Below are positions 1-8,927 of a stretch of DNA of 39,003 bases, piece after piece. Numbering within the stretch: the stretch's first letter is position 1; each line of letters begins with the position of its first letter. A model generated the notes under the pieces. It was not told the origin of the DNA and searched no databases. It worked only from the letters and a program-made list of their open reading frames with translations. Origin of the DNA: an uncultured Flavobacterium sp. (GTDB lineage Bacteria > Bacteroidota > Bacteroidia > Flavobacteriales > Flavobacteriaceae); NCBI RefSeq assembly GCF_946479975.1, contig NZ_CAMLIX010000018.1:1-39003 (forward strand), in the 5' to 3' direction. Both the position numbers and the translations under genes were made by a program.

Positions 1-368
1 AAATCCTCATAACTAATGCTGACATCTTTAATATCTGAAGCAGGTTTAAGAGCTGTAATTTTCCAGCCTTCAATTTGCGGAGCGCTATTTACCAATTCTT
101 CTATAACATAAATGTTTTTGATTACTCCGTCTGGCGTTAAGATTAATTCTACCGTATTTTCATCTGACATTCCTGTTAGAAAATAAATTCCGCCATGAAT
201 TTCATCCAGCTTTGGTCCAAGCTTTTCAAAAAAACCTTGATGGATGTTTTGTCTGCTTTTTACGATGTCGAAAAACTCTTTTTCGTTTTTTAAAAACCAA
301 TTCCAGAAATCACTATTAGATTGAATTGAAGCTTCTTTTTTACCTAGTATTTTATCGAGGAAACCCAT
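1..368 (-). CDS. Hypothetical protein, N-terminal part (cut by window edge)
   Basis: An open frame starts at the ATG read from 368-366 on the minus strand and runs off the left edge, giving about 122 residues with no stop. The protein begins MGFLDKILGKKEAS and contains FWNWFLKNEKEFF, then LDEIHGGIYFLTGM and VELILTPDGVIKNI. There is no signal peptide or membrane segment, so it is probably cytoplasmic. The aromatic-rich start followed by alternating strands resembles small conserved Bacteroidota proteins of unknown function, but I cannot name the family. The frame is uninterrupted and its codon use matches its neighbours, so I am confident it is a real gene. No function is proposed. Confidence 0.8.
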   Translation of the reverse strand, partial: MGFLDKILGKKEASIQSNSDFWNWFLKNEKEFFDIVKSRQNIHQGFFEKLGPKLDEIHGGIYFLTGMSDENTVELILTPDGVIKNIYVIEELVNSAPQIEGWKITALKPASDIKDVSISYED

Positions 369-526
369 AATTATATTTAAATTTTACTAAAACAAACTTA
401 AGAAAAAGCGTTTTTAAAACATAAGAATATTTTTATAAAAATTTATAAATTTTAAAACATATTGGAAGTAAATAAGTTATGTAGACAAAGTTTTATTTCA
501 CGCAGATTTCAAATCTGCATGAAACT

Positions 527-564
527 AAAAAGCCGTTCTGAGAATTCTCAAAACGGCTTTTTTT
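527..564 (-). terminator. Rho-independent terminator, possibly bidirectional
   Basis: An inverted repeat with arms around AGCCGTT(C/T)TGAG closes a hairpin on a GAATTC centre and is flanked by A-runs on the left and T-runs on the right. It lies just past the stop of the permease gene, which is read leftward, and the flanking runs would allow termination in both directions. A separate short palindrome (GCAGATTT/AAATCTGC) sits immediately left, at 502-518. Confidence 0.75.
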
Positions 565-584
565 TAACTTGTAACTTATAACTC

Positions 585-2519
585 TTAACTTATAACTTGA
601 TGATTAAGTTTACTATTTTTTCGGCTGTAGCCAAAGTAAATTAGCAGTCCGATTAACAACCAGATTGTAAAATAAATCCAGTTCCAAACGCTTAATTCGG
701 CCATCATATACAAACAGCAGATTAATCCTAAAAGCGGAATTAATGATAGATTTTTTCTGAAAGCCCAAACTGCTAATCCTACCAAAACAAATAAGAAGAT
801 CCACATTGGAATTTTATGTTTAAATAGGCTTAAACCTGATTCGTATTTTGCTGAATCATCAATTGGCAGTCCTTTTACAACTTCGGCATATTTTGCTTCG
901 TTGTCTTGATATTGTCCTAGTAAATGCTCTAAATCTGAAGTTTCAGCTGTTTTATTATTGCTTTCGATACTTTCCAGATATTTAAATACTTGTTCTGATT
1001 CTGATTTATCTAAAGAAGTTACAATAGAAGTTGCATCGTAAATCTGTGGTTCATTATTGATAAATGCCATTGTCGCTTTATTGTTGAAAGCAAAAGCATA
1101 ATACAACCCAGCAATCATTAAAACGGGCAGAATGAATTTTGAATTTACGTAAGGTGTTTTGAATTTTCCTCTTGGAATTTCAGGTTTGTTTTGTAAAACT
1201 AAAACTCCCGCACACACTAATACAAAGGCAAATAAAGTTCCGATACTACACAAATCGGTTACCATTGTCAGGTTCAAGAATAATGCTGGAATTGCCACTA
1301 CAAATCCTGTAACGATTGTTGCAAAAGATGGTGTTTTGAATTTTGGGTGAACGGTAGAGAATTTCTTTGGCAGTAAACCATCACGGCTCATACTCATCCA
1401 GATACGTGGCTGTCCCATTTGGAAAACCAATAAAACGCTCGCCATTGCTACTACAGCACTTACTGCAATAATTCCCGACATCCATTTTAAGTCTAATTTT
1501 TCGAAAACAAATGCAAGAGGATCTCCAACATTTAATTCACTGTAGTTTACCATTCCGGTTAAAACCAATGCAATGGCAATATATAATATGGTACAAATAA
1601 TGATCGCCCACATCATGCCGCGGGGTAAATCTCTCTGCGGATTTTTACATTCTTCTGCAGTTGTAGAAATGGCATCAAAACCAATATAAGCAAAGAAAAC
1701 TGCCGACACACCTTTTAAAACTCCTCCAACTCCATTTGGAGCAAAAGGATCCCAGTTTGCGGTATCTACATAAAATACTCCAACTGCAATTACCAAAAGT
1801 ACCACGCAAAGTTTTACAACCACCATTAAGTTACTCGCGTTACGAGATTCTTTCATTCCTCTGTAAACCAATGCTGTAATCAGGATAATGATAAACAAGG
1901 CTGGTAAATCGGTTACGAAATGGAAAGATCCAATTTTTGGTGCAGTCATCCAAGCGGTGTGCGCATCTTGCAAAGCGGTACTTAAATTCCCAAATGATTT
2001 TCCGCCTCGCATTAAAGCCTCAGCATCTTTAAATCCGTTTGAAGCCGTTAGATAATCCATTTGAATCCATTGCGGTAAATGAATGCCGCCGCTCTTGAGA
2101 AGTCCTGTAAAATAATCGCTCCACGATATGGCGACGGTTATATTTCCTACGGCATATTCCATAATTAAAGCCCAACCGATAATCCAGGCTATTAATTCTC
2201 CAAAAGCAACGTACGAATACGTGTAAGCACTTCCAGAAACGGGAACCATCGATGCAAATTCGGCATAAGCAAAGGCTGCAAAACTACAAGCCAAGGCTGT
2301 AAATAGGAATAAGAAAATTACGGCTGGTCCTCCGTCTGCACTAGCTTTTCCAATTGTACTAAAAATTCCTGCTCCAACAATAGCCGCTATTCCAAAAGCT
2401 GTTAAATCTCTAGTAGTCAAATGTTTTCCTAGAGCATTATGACCATCTGTTTCGTTCTGTGCAACTTGCTTCAGAATATCCTGCACTGTTTTCTTTCGGA
2501 ATAAACTTGAAAATGCCAT
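585..2519 (-). CDS. APC-family amino-acid permease with two extra soluble loops
   Basis: This is an inner-membrane amino-acid transporter of the APC superfamily, closest in pattern to the cationic amino-acid transporter group. After a short cytoplasmic lead, GIAAIVGAGIFSTIG at about residues 43-57 is the broken first helix with the GxG substrate-binding turn typical of the superfamily. FAYIGFDAISTTAEE at about 280-294 matches the CAT-type segment after helix 6. Roughly 12-14 hydrophobic helices follow the APC order. At 644 residues it is longer than the usual 450-500. The excess lies in two hydrophilic loops at about 135-200 and about 490-575, the second rich in Asp, Glu and Lys. It ends just before a terminator. 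The next gene, a divergent secreted peptidase, would supply peptides or amino acids, but a functional link is only inferred. Substrate unknown. Confidence 0.9.
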   Translation of the reverse strand: MAFSSLFRKKTVQDILKQVAQNETDGHNALGKHLTTRDLTAFGIAAIVGAGIFSTIGKASADGGPAVIFLFLFTALACSFAAFAYAEFASMVPVSGSAYTYSYVAFGELIAWIIGWALIMEYAVGNITVAISWSDYFTGLLKSGGIHLPQWIQMDYLTASNGFKDAEALMRGGKSFGNLSTALQDAHTAWMTAPKIGSFHFVTDLPALFIIILITALVYRGMKESRNASNLMVVVKLCVVLLVIAVGVFYVDTANWDPFAPNGVGGVLKGVSAVFFAYIGFDAISTTAEECKNPQRDLPRGMMWAIIICTILYIAIALVLTGMVNYSELNVGDPLAFVFEKLDLKWMSGIIAVSAVVAMASVLLVFQMGQPRIWMSMSRDGLLPKKFSTVHPKFKTPSFATIVTGFVVAIPALFLNLTMVTDLCSIGTLFAFVLVCAGVLVLQNKPEIPRGKFKTPYVNSKFILPVLMIAGLYYAFAFNNKATMAFINNEPQIYDATSIVTSLDKSESEQVFKYLESIESNNKTAETSDLEHLLGQYQDNEAKYAEVVKGLPIDDSAKYESGLSLFKHKIPMWIFLFVLVGLAVWAFRKNLSLIPLLGLICCLYMMAELSVWNWIYFTIWLLIGLLIYFGYSRKNSKLNHQVIS

Positions 2520-2886
2520 ATATGTTTTGCTGTTATAAATTAATTTAATTCAGTCGTATTTGTTTTATTTTGCAAATAATGCAAATTTTATCGTTAAATC
2601 AAATTTATAAAACGATTTTGTTTCTTTCCTAAAATGTTCTCATAAAAAATCAGAAACCATCTATTATCCTTAAAAAGATAATATAGGTCAACTTCGTGGT
2701 AATATAATACAACTTTCTAAGAAAACGCTTTCCTAATTTTATAAAGTTTACTGATCTGTATTTCAAAACTTGGAAATATTCTTTTGACTATTTCAAAAAG
2801 GAAACATTTTTAGCTTTAAAACATCAAAAAAATAGAGATAATCTGTAGATTTACCATGCATATATTAACACCATAACCTTTACCTT
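2520..2886. other. Divergent intergenic region, 367 bp
   Basis: This AT-rich spacer separates the permease (leftward) from the peptidase (rightward) and must hold both promoters. I could not find a perfect TAnnTTTG element for either gene. On the minus strand 2574-2585 reads TTTGCATTATTT, which resembles the GCRTTATT motif near the peptidoglycan locus, but in DNA this AT-rich it could be chance. No repeats, RNA gene or small ORF are convincing here. Confidence 0.5.
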
Positions 2887-5046
2887 ATGAAGAAACTCTT
2901 TTTGTTATTCTTACTAATCTCTTCTTCTGTTTTTGCTCAAGAAAGCATTGACATTGCTTCATTAAACTGGCTCCCAAATTCGCATTCGTTCTGGGTCAAT
3001 GAGCAAAATAACATTGTGATTTATGATGCTGATAAACTCAATCAAAAAAATACGCTTTTAACAGCAGATCAATTAAAAAATTCAGGTTTTACAGGAAAAA
3101 TAGAACAATTGGTTTGGAACGAAAGCAAAACCAAAGTCTTGGTTTATACCAATTCTAAAAAAGTCTGGAGAGCTAAAACGAAAGGTGATTATTGGTTTTT
3201 TGATTTAAAAACTGGAAAGGGAAAACAATTAGGAAAAAGTTTGGAAAAATCATCTTTGATGTTTGCTAAATTTTCAAATGATAACGAAAATGTTGCTTAC
3301 GTTTCTAAACATAATATTTATCTGGAAAATCTTAATTCCGGCAAAATTACTCCACTAACCACAGACGGAACGGATAAAATTATAAACGGAACTTTTGACT
3401 GGGTTTATGAAGAAGAACTTGCCGCGCGTGACGGTTTTAGATGGAATCCTGATGGAAAAAGTATTGCGTTCTGGCGTGTAGATGCTTCTGAGACAAAATT
3501 TCATTTGATGATTAATAATACTGATTCGCTTTATCCTTTTACGATTCCTGTCGAATATCCAAAAGCAGGAGAAAAACCTTCATCTGTAAAAATTGGGGTA
3601 ATTGATATCGCTTCTTTACAAACCAATTGGTTAGATATTCCCGGAGAACCTGATAATAATTATTTAGTTAGAATGGAATGGATCGACAATCAAAACGTGA
3701 TGGTTATTCAATTGAACAGAAACCAAAACCAAGTTACTTTTTATAAATGTGGCGCTAAATCTGGAAAAGCTAATGTATTGTATCAGGAAAAATCTGATTC
3801 GTGGATTGATGTTTTTGATATTTCTTCTGGAGAATATGATACTTTTCCGTGTCAGTTTGTAGATAATGGGAAAGCTTTTTTATGGAGTTCTGATGCCGAT
3901 GGCTGGATGCATGTGTACAAAATTAGCAGTGATGGCAAAAAGAAGGAACTTATTACAACTGAAAATTTTGATGCCTATTACAAAGCTTATAATCCAGAAA
4001 CAAAGTCTATTTATTTTATAGCTAGTCCGAAAGATGCTACGCAGCGTTATTTGTATGAAACTAATTTAAATACAAAGAAAACCAAACGTGTAACTCCAAA
4101 CGAGTTTGATGGGACAAATGAATACAGTTTTTCGACAGATGGAAAATATGCCAAACATACCAATTCTAATATTAATCGTGATTATAACGAGCGTTTAGTA
4201 GCTTTTTCTGGTCATAAAAAAATATTTCCTGCCACTCCAGATGTTTTTACAAAACCGCAGCGCAACTATTCTTTAGAAAAATTCACAGTTAAAACGGTTG
4301 ACGGAATTGACATTGACGGTATTATGGCAAAACCTTTGAATTTTGATTCTTCAAAAAAATATCCTGTCTTTTTTTATGTTTATGGAGAACCTGTGGCATC
4401 TGTGGCTAATGATGTTCCAAATTTTCATCCTTTGATTAGTGCTTTGGTTCCAGAAGGATATATCGGAATTGCGATGGATAACCGCGGAACTCCTTTAATG
4501 AAAGGTACAAAATGGAGAAAATCAATTTATAAAAACATCGGAATTATAAATACACACGATCAAGCAATGGCAGCTAAAGAAGTCTTAAAATGGAACTTTA
4601 TTGATGCTGACCGAGTGGCGATTCATGGCTGGAGCGGCGGCGGTGCTGTAACGCTAAATTTAATGTTTCAGTTTCCTGAAATTTACAAAACTGGTATAGC
4701 CGTTGCCGCAGTTGCAGATCAGCATTTTTATGATAATATTTATACCGAAAGATATATGGGATTACCAAGTGAAAACGAAGCGACTTACATTAAGGCTTCG
4801 CCGGTCACACATGCCAAAAATCTGAAAGGAAATTTACTATACGTTCACGGAACTGGTGACGATAATGTTCACTATAAAAATGCAGAAGTTTTAATTAATG
4901 AATTAGTGAAATACGACAGAATGTTTGATCTAATGATTTATCCGAATCGTTCTCACAGCATTTCTGAAGGAGAAGGAACACGAAAACATCTTTTTGATAC
5001 TTTTATCAAATACATTAAAGAGAAATCTCCTCCTGGAGCAAAATAA
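2887..5046 (+). CDS. Secreted S9 family prolyl oligopeptidase, dipeptidyl peptidase IV-like
   Basis: This is a serine exopeptidase expected to release dipeptides (Xaa-Pro or Xaa-Ala) from peptides in the periplasm or outside the cell. The first 18 residues form a cleavable signal peptide ending in VFAQ. Residues about 20-460 fit an eight-bladed propeller. The S9B double-glutamate motif that binds the peptide amino terminus is present as EEE at 175-177, inside DWVYEEELAARDG. The C-terminal alpha/beta-hydrolase domain has Ser583 in GWSGGG, Asp658 in GTGDDNVH and His690 in NRSHSI. Their 75- and 32-residue spacing is close to the 78 and 32 of mammalian DPP IV. The elbow is GWSGGG rather than the commoner GWSYGG. 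Length (719) is normal. It is a single gene closed by a strong terminator. Confidence 0.93.
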   Translation: MKKLFLLFLLISSSVFAQESIDIASLNWLPNSHSFWVNEQNNIVIYDADKLNQKNTLLTADQLKNSGFTGKIEQLVWNESKTKVLVYTNSKKVWRAKTKGDYWFFDLKTGKGKQLGKSLEKSSLMFAKFSNDNENVAYVSKHNIYLENLNSGKITPLTTDGTDKIINGTFDWVYEEELAARDGFRWNPDGKSIAFWRVDASETKFHLMINNTDSLYPFTIPVEYPKAGEKPSSVKIGVIDIASLQTNWLDIPGEPDNNYLVRMEWIDNQNVMVIQLNRNQNQVTFYKCGAKSGKANVLYQEKSDSWIDVFDISSGEYDTFPCQFVDNGKAFLWSSDADGWMHVYKISSDGKKKELITTENFDAYYKAYNPETKSIYFIASPKDATQRYLYETNLNTKKTKRVTPNEFDGTNEYSFSTDGKYAKHTNSNINRDYNERLVAFSGHKKIFPATPDVFTKPQRNYSLEKFTVKTVDGIDIDGIMAKPLNFDSSKKYPVFFYVYGEPVASVANDVPNFHPLISALVPEGYIGIAMDNRGTPLMKGTKWRKSIYKNIGIINTHDQAMAAKEVLKWNFIDADRVAIHGWSGGGAVTLNLMFQFPEIYKTGIAVAAVADQHFYDNIYTERYMGLPSENEATYIKASPVTHAKNLKGNLLYVHGTGDDNVHYKNAEVLINELVKYDRMFDLMIYPNRSHSISEGEGTRKHLFDTFIKYIKEKSPPGAK

Positions 5047-5059
5047 GCCTAAAAATGTA

Positions 5060-5100
5060 CAGCCTAATTATTCTGAAAAAATAATTAGGCTGTTTTTTTT
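5060..5100 (+). terminator. Rho-independent terminator after the S9 peptidase
   Basis: A perfect 13-bp stem, CAGCCTAATTATT (5060-5072) pairing with 5080-5092, encloses a 7-nt loop and is followed directly by eight T. It begins 14 bases after the peptidase stop. Confidence 0.92.
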
Positions 5101-5152
5101 ATTTCTGCCACAGATTAAAGGATTTTCACTGATTTTTTAATGTTTTGATTTT

Positions 5153-5629
5153 TGACAATTTATTCTCCCGCAGATTTCGCAGATTGAGCGGATTTTATAT
5201 TTAAAAAGAATTATCTGCACAATCTGCCAAATCTGCGGGAAACAAAAAATCTTTGCGAACTTAGCGTAAATCCTAGCGATCTTTGCGGTTAAATTTTATT
5301 TCAAGCAGTTTCTCAAAATACTAACTGGATGCTGTGCTTCACGTTTTGTTCCATCATAGATTTGATGACGACAGCTTGTTCCCGCTGCGATTTGTGACAA
5401 TTTATTCTCCCGCAGATTTCGCAGATTGAGCGGATTTTATATTTAAAAAGAATTATCTGCACAATCTGCCAAATCTGCGGGAAACAAAAATCTTAGCGAA
5501 CTTAACGTAGATCTTAGCGCTTTTTGCGGTTAAAATTTATTTCAAACAACTCCTCAAAATACTAACGGGATGCTGTGCTTCACGTTTTGTCCCATCATAA
5601 ATTTGATGACGACAGCTTGTTCCGGCTGC
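5153..5629. repeat. Imperfect tandem duplication, two ~236-bp copies
   Basis: Copy A is 5153-5388 and copy B is 5395-5629, offset by 242 then 241 bases because of one A-run indel. Each copy holds, left to right, a long GCAGATT-rich inverted repeat (in copy A about 5166-5240, ends TCCCGCAGATTT and AAATCTGCGGGA), an AT-rich link, and the 3' end of the FAD/Fe-S dehydrogenase gene on the minus strand. In copy B that 3' end belongs to the intact gene; in copy A it is a stranded fragment. The rest of 5047-5536 is repeat-like AT-rich DNA with no other gene. Confidence 0.92.
5296..5388 (-). pseudogene. Orphan 3' fragment of a second YdiJ-type dehydrogenase allele
   Basis: Read on the minus strand, this stretch encodes 30 residues and a stop, ending QHPVSILRNCLK. 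It matches the last 30 codons of the intact dehydrogenase, which end QHPVSILRSCLK. Seven codons differ: six by silent third-base changes (GCG/GCC, ATC/ATT, GGA/GGG, CCA/CCC, AGA/AGG, TGC/TGT) and one Asn/Ser change at two bases. There is no start and no upstream coding sequence. The silent pattern suggests the fragment diverged while part of a working gene. Confidence 0.88.
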
Positions 5630-8440
5630 TGCTATTTTTACATTTTCAGCAGTGTTACGCACTTTTGGGAATAACGTATCTTCTCCCATCTGCATACTGA
5701 CCTGATAATGTTCTTTTTCGTAACCGAAAGAACCTGCCATTCCGCAGCAACCAGAATTGTAAATGGTAACCGTGTTATTTTTAGGAAGATTCAGCATCGC
5801 GAAAGTTGCTTCAACAGAACTTAATGATTTTTGATGACAATGTCCGTGGATTTTAATTTCTTTGATCTCTTCTGAAAATGAATCCTGTTTTATTTTTCCG
5901 TCGATGATTTCTTTTTTAAAGAATTCTTCGATTGTAAAAGCGTTTTGAGCCAATTTTTCAGCAGCTTCTTTGTCGTCGGCCAAACGAAGATATTCGTCTC
6001 TAAAAGTCAGAATCGCCGAAGGTTCAATACCGATCAAAGGAGCATTTGACAAAACTAAATCTTTAAAAATGTTTACGTTATGATTGGCAATTTTCTTTGC
6101 TTCTTCCAAAAACCCTTTAGAAAGATATGTTCTACCGCTTTCTTCATGATCTATAACCAAAACCTGATAACCTAATTTTGTCAATAATTCGACAGCATCA
6201 ATCCCGATATTTACATCATAATAATTGGTGAATTCATCTACAAACAAATACAATCTTCCATTTGGAAAATCTGTTGTTTCAGCTTTAAAATTTTGGTACC
6301 ATTTTCTAAAAGTCTTCTTCGCCAAAAGCGGTACTTGTCTTTCAGGAGCAATTCCCATTGATTTTTTAACCAATGCCTGATTCGAAATAAAATTTGTAAT
6401 TGAAGGAAACAAACTTCCCATTTTATTCAATTTTGCGTTGTTGGCAAAAATTTTACTTCGAGTCGAAAATCCGTTTGCTTTTTGATATTGATATAAAAAT
6501 TCGGCTTTTAAAGTTGCTACGTCCACATTGCTCGGGCATTCGCTCGCGCAGGCTTTACAGCTTACGCACAATTCAAAAACTTCGTATAATTCTTTCTGAT
6601 CAAATTTATTTTCTTTTTCAGAATACGTTAAATATTCTCTTAAAGCATTTGCTCGCGCACGAGTCGTTTCTTTTTCGTTTCGAGTGGCACGATAACTCGG
6701 ACACATTGCTCCTCCTGCAGACGGCAGTTTTCTACAGTCTCCAGAACCGTTACATTTTTCTGCTGCACGTAAAATCCCTAAACTGTCTGAGAAATCCTGA
6801 AAAGTTTTAACATCTGGTTCTACTCTGCCCGAAATTACACGATGATTTTCGTCCATTTTCAAAGCATTTACAATCTTCCCAATATTCAAAACCGAATTCG
6901 GATCAAATGCCAGTTTGATTCTTTTGAGCAGTTCATAATTCTTGTCGCCAATCATAAACGGAATGAACTCGCCGCGCACGATTCCGTCACCGTGTTCACC
7001 GCTTAACGAACCTCTATATTTCTTTACCAAATGCGCCACATCTGTCGCTATGGTTCTAAACAATTTTAAATCTGATGTTTTCTTTAAGTTCAAAACAGGA
7101 CGTAAGTGCAATTCTCCCGCACCAGCATGTGCGTAATAAATTGCCTCTTGTCCGTGGCTCAACATCATCGCCGAAAATTCTGCGATATAAGCTGGTAAAT
7201 CACTTAATTCAACTGCTGTATCTTCAATAGAATCGGCTGCTTTATTATCACCTACAATACTTCCTAAAAGTCCAAGACCCGCTTTTCTCAGTTCGTTTGC
7301 TTTATCAATATCAGGTCCGTAGATTTTAACACTCGCATAACCAAAATTGTGTTTTTCTAGATCCGCAATCAAAGCATCTGCTTGTTTTTCGGCGTCTTGT
7401 AAGGTATCCGAAGCTACTTCAAACAACATAATTGCTTTTGGTTCTCCAACTAAAAAGAAACGATTTTTAATGTGTTCCCGATTGGTTTTAGTACAATCTA
7501 AAATCGTGTCGTCGATCATTTCACAAGTGTACAAATGATGTTTCATGGCGATCACCACAGATTCCAACGATTCTTGAATGGTATGATAATGCGCTACCAC
7601 CATAATATTATGTACAGGCGGTAAATCGTCAACTTTTAAAGTAATTTCGGTTGTAAAAGCCAGAGTTCCTTCACTTCCGCAAAGTAGTTTTCCTATATTG
7701 ATTGTGGGTTCAGTGCCACCAAATAATTCCGATTTCAACAGAATATCAACGGCGTAGCCCGTATTTCTCCTGTGAATTTCTGGTTTGGGAAACTCTTTTA
7801 TAATTTCGTCTTGATTTTCTTTTATTGAAAGTTCGTCGTAAACGCTTTTATATATTTTATTTTCTAAAGAATCGCCTTTGGTTTTCTCGATAAATTCTGC
7901 TGATGTTAATTCGCCAAAAGCAACTTCTGTTCCATCACTTAAAATCGTTTTTACCTCAACAATTTTATCACGCGTTACACCATAACGAATCGAAGTAGTT
8001 CCAGAAGAATTATTTCCCACCATTCCGCCAATCATAGCACGATTGGACGTTGAAGTAATCGGGGCAAAAAATACGCCGTGAGGTTTTAAGAATAAATTCA
8101 GCTCGTCGCGAATTACGCCAGGCTGAACTGTAACGGTTTTCTTTTCTGCATCAAACGAAATAATCTTGGTAAAATGTTTCGAAACGTCAATTACCAATCC
8201 GTCTCCTACCGCCTGTCCTGCCAGCGAAGTTCCCGCAGTTCTTGGCGTAACAGAGATATTGTGCTTCGCCGCAAAGCGAATTAATTTACTAATGTCTGCT
8301 GTAGTTTTAGGTACAGCCACAGCATTCGGCCTAATTCTGTATACCGAAGCATCGGTAGAATAAAGTGTTTTATGAAGTTCATCGTATAAAAGTGTTCCTT
8401 CTATTGATTCTGATAACTGCTGTAACTCTTGGTTTGACAT
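5537..8440 (-). CDS. FAD/Fe-S D-2-hydroxyacid dehydrogenase (YdiJ type)
   Basis: This is a single-chain flavin and iron-sulphur dehydrogenase that would oxidise a D-2-hydroxyacid (D-lactate or D-2-hydroxyglutarate) and pass electrons to the respiratory chain. Residues about 20-260 are the FAD_binding_4 fold, with TPRTAGTSLAGQAVG and GGMVGNNSSGT. Residues about 270-545 are the FAD-oxidase C domain, with HAGAGELHLRP and LSGEHGDGIVRGEF. Cys563, Cys569 and Cys580 lie in the CNGSGDC...MCPSY segment. Cys625, 628, 631 and 635 form a CxxCxxCxxxCP ferredoxin motif. The C-terminal part is GlpC/CCG-like, with HGHCHQK and Cys898-Cys899 in GCCGMAGSFG. E. coli YdiJ has the same architecture at a similar length (about 1018 residues; 967 here). 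The substrate cannot be settled from sequence. A duplicated piece of its 3' end lies just downstream. Confidence 0.9.
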   Translation of the reverse strand: MSNQELQQLSESIEGTLLYDELHKTLYSTDASVYRIRPNAVAVPKTTADISKLIRFAAKHNISVTPRTAGTSLAGQAVGDGLVIDVSKHFTKIISFDAEKKTVTVQPGVIRDELNLFLKPHGVFFAPITSTSNRAMIGGMVGNNSSGTTSIRYGVTRDKIVEVKTILSDGTEVAFGELTSAEFIEKTKGDSLENKIYKSVYDELSIKENQDEIIKEFPKPEIHRRNTGYAVDILLKSELFGGTEPTINIGKLLCGSEGTLAFTTEITLKVDDLPPVHNIMVVAHYHTIQESLESVVIAMKHHLYTCEMIDDTILDCTKTNREHIKNRFFLVGEPKAIMLFEVASDTLQDAEKQADALIADLEKHNFGYASVKIYGPDIDKANELRKAGLGLLGSIVGDNKAADSIEDTAVELSDLPAYIAEFSAMMLSHGQEAIYYAHAGAGELHLRPVLNLKKTSDLKLFRTIATDVAHLVKKYRGSLSGEHGDGIVRGEFIPFMIGDKNYELLKRIKLAFDPNSVLNIGKIVNALKMDENHRVISGRVEPDVKTFQDFSDSLGILRAAEKCNGSGDCRKLPSAGGAMCPSYRATRNEKETTRARANALREYLTYSEKENKFDQKELYEVFELCVSCKACASECPSNVDVATLKAEFLYQYQKANGFSTRSKIFANNAKLNKMGSLFPSITNFISNQALVKKSMGIAPERQVPLLAKKTFRKWYQNFKAETTDFPNGRLYLFVDEFTNYYDVNIGIDAVELLTKLGYQVLVIDHEESGRTYLSKGFLEEAKKIANHNVNIFKDLVLSNAPLIGIEPSAILTFRDEYLRLADDKEAAEKLAQNAFTIEEFFKKEIIDGKIKQDSFSEEIKEIKIHGHCHQKSLSSVEATFAMLNLPKNNTVTIYNSGCCGMAGSFGYEKEHYQVSMQMGEDTLFPKVRNTAENVKIAAAGTSCRHQIYDGTKREAQHPVSILRSCLK

Positions 8441-8927
8441 TATATTCTAATTTGTTGTCTAAAACTGTTTTTTATTTCTTTTGATGAGATTACAAAATTA
8501 CTGTAATTTCAATAGTTATATTCTAATATTCCGATTAAATTAAAATCTCTTTTTTGAAAGTTTTTTTGCCACGAATTACACTAATTTGCACAAATTAAAT
8601 TTGCTAAATCTGAGTGAAAAAATAACCGCAAATTGCACAAATTTTCACAAATTAATCTGCTAAATCTGCTTGAGAAAAAAATAGCTACAGATTAAAAGAT
8701 TAAAAAGATTTTTTTACCGCAAATTGCACAAATTTTCACAAATAAATCTGCTGGATCTTGCTCAATCAGCGGGAGAGAAAAATAGCCACGAATTCACGAA
8801 TTATTTTTTAAAAATCTGTGTCTTAAACTGGGCTGAATTACACTAATTTTTCCTGTATTTTCGAAATTCGTAAAATTAATTTAGGTCAAATTCTTTAAAA
8901 TAATTCGTGAATTCGTGGCGAAAAAAA
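8441..8927. repeat. Repeat-filled intergenic region
   Basis: No gene is evident in these 487 bp. A 28-bp sequence beginning ACCGCAAATTGCACAAATTT occurs twice, at 8625-8652 and 8716-8743, each followed by AATCTGCT. Further GCACAAATT and AATCTGC variants lie around them. The right part is occupied by the 8785-8919 inverted repeat listed separately. The dehydrogenase promoter should lie near 8445-8560, but I see no perfect TAnnTTTG element. Confidence 0.75.
8785..8919. repeat. Inverted-repeat element with perfect 23-bp ends
   Basis: The left end (8785-8807, starting GCCACGAATTCACGAATT) is the exact reverse complement of 8897-8919. The enclosed 89 bp are AT-rich and non-coding. The right end is 8 bp from the stop of the serine hydrolase gene, so transcripts reading leftward would form this hairpin, which may help end or protect the message. 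The same GAATTCGTG wording recurs around 10328-10354. Confidence 0.85.

Noticed and set aside
6400..6810. 136-residue open frame antisense to the dehydrogenase
   Set aside because: It covers the region encoding the conserved Fe-S cysteines; its composition is typical of a reverse-strand shadow.
8570..8760. Possible CRISPR-like array in the repeat-rich gap
   Set aside because: Only two near-identical units are present, spaced 91 bp apart, with partial repeats between them and no regular spacers or cas genes.
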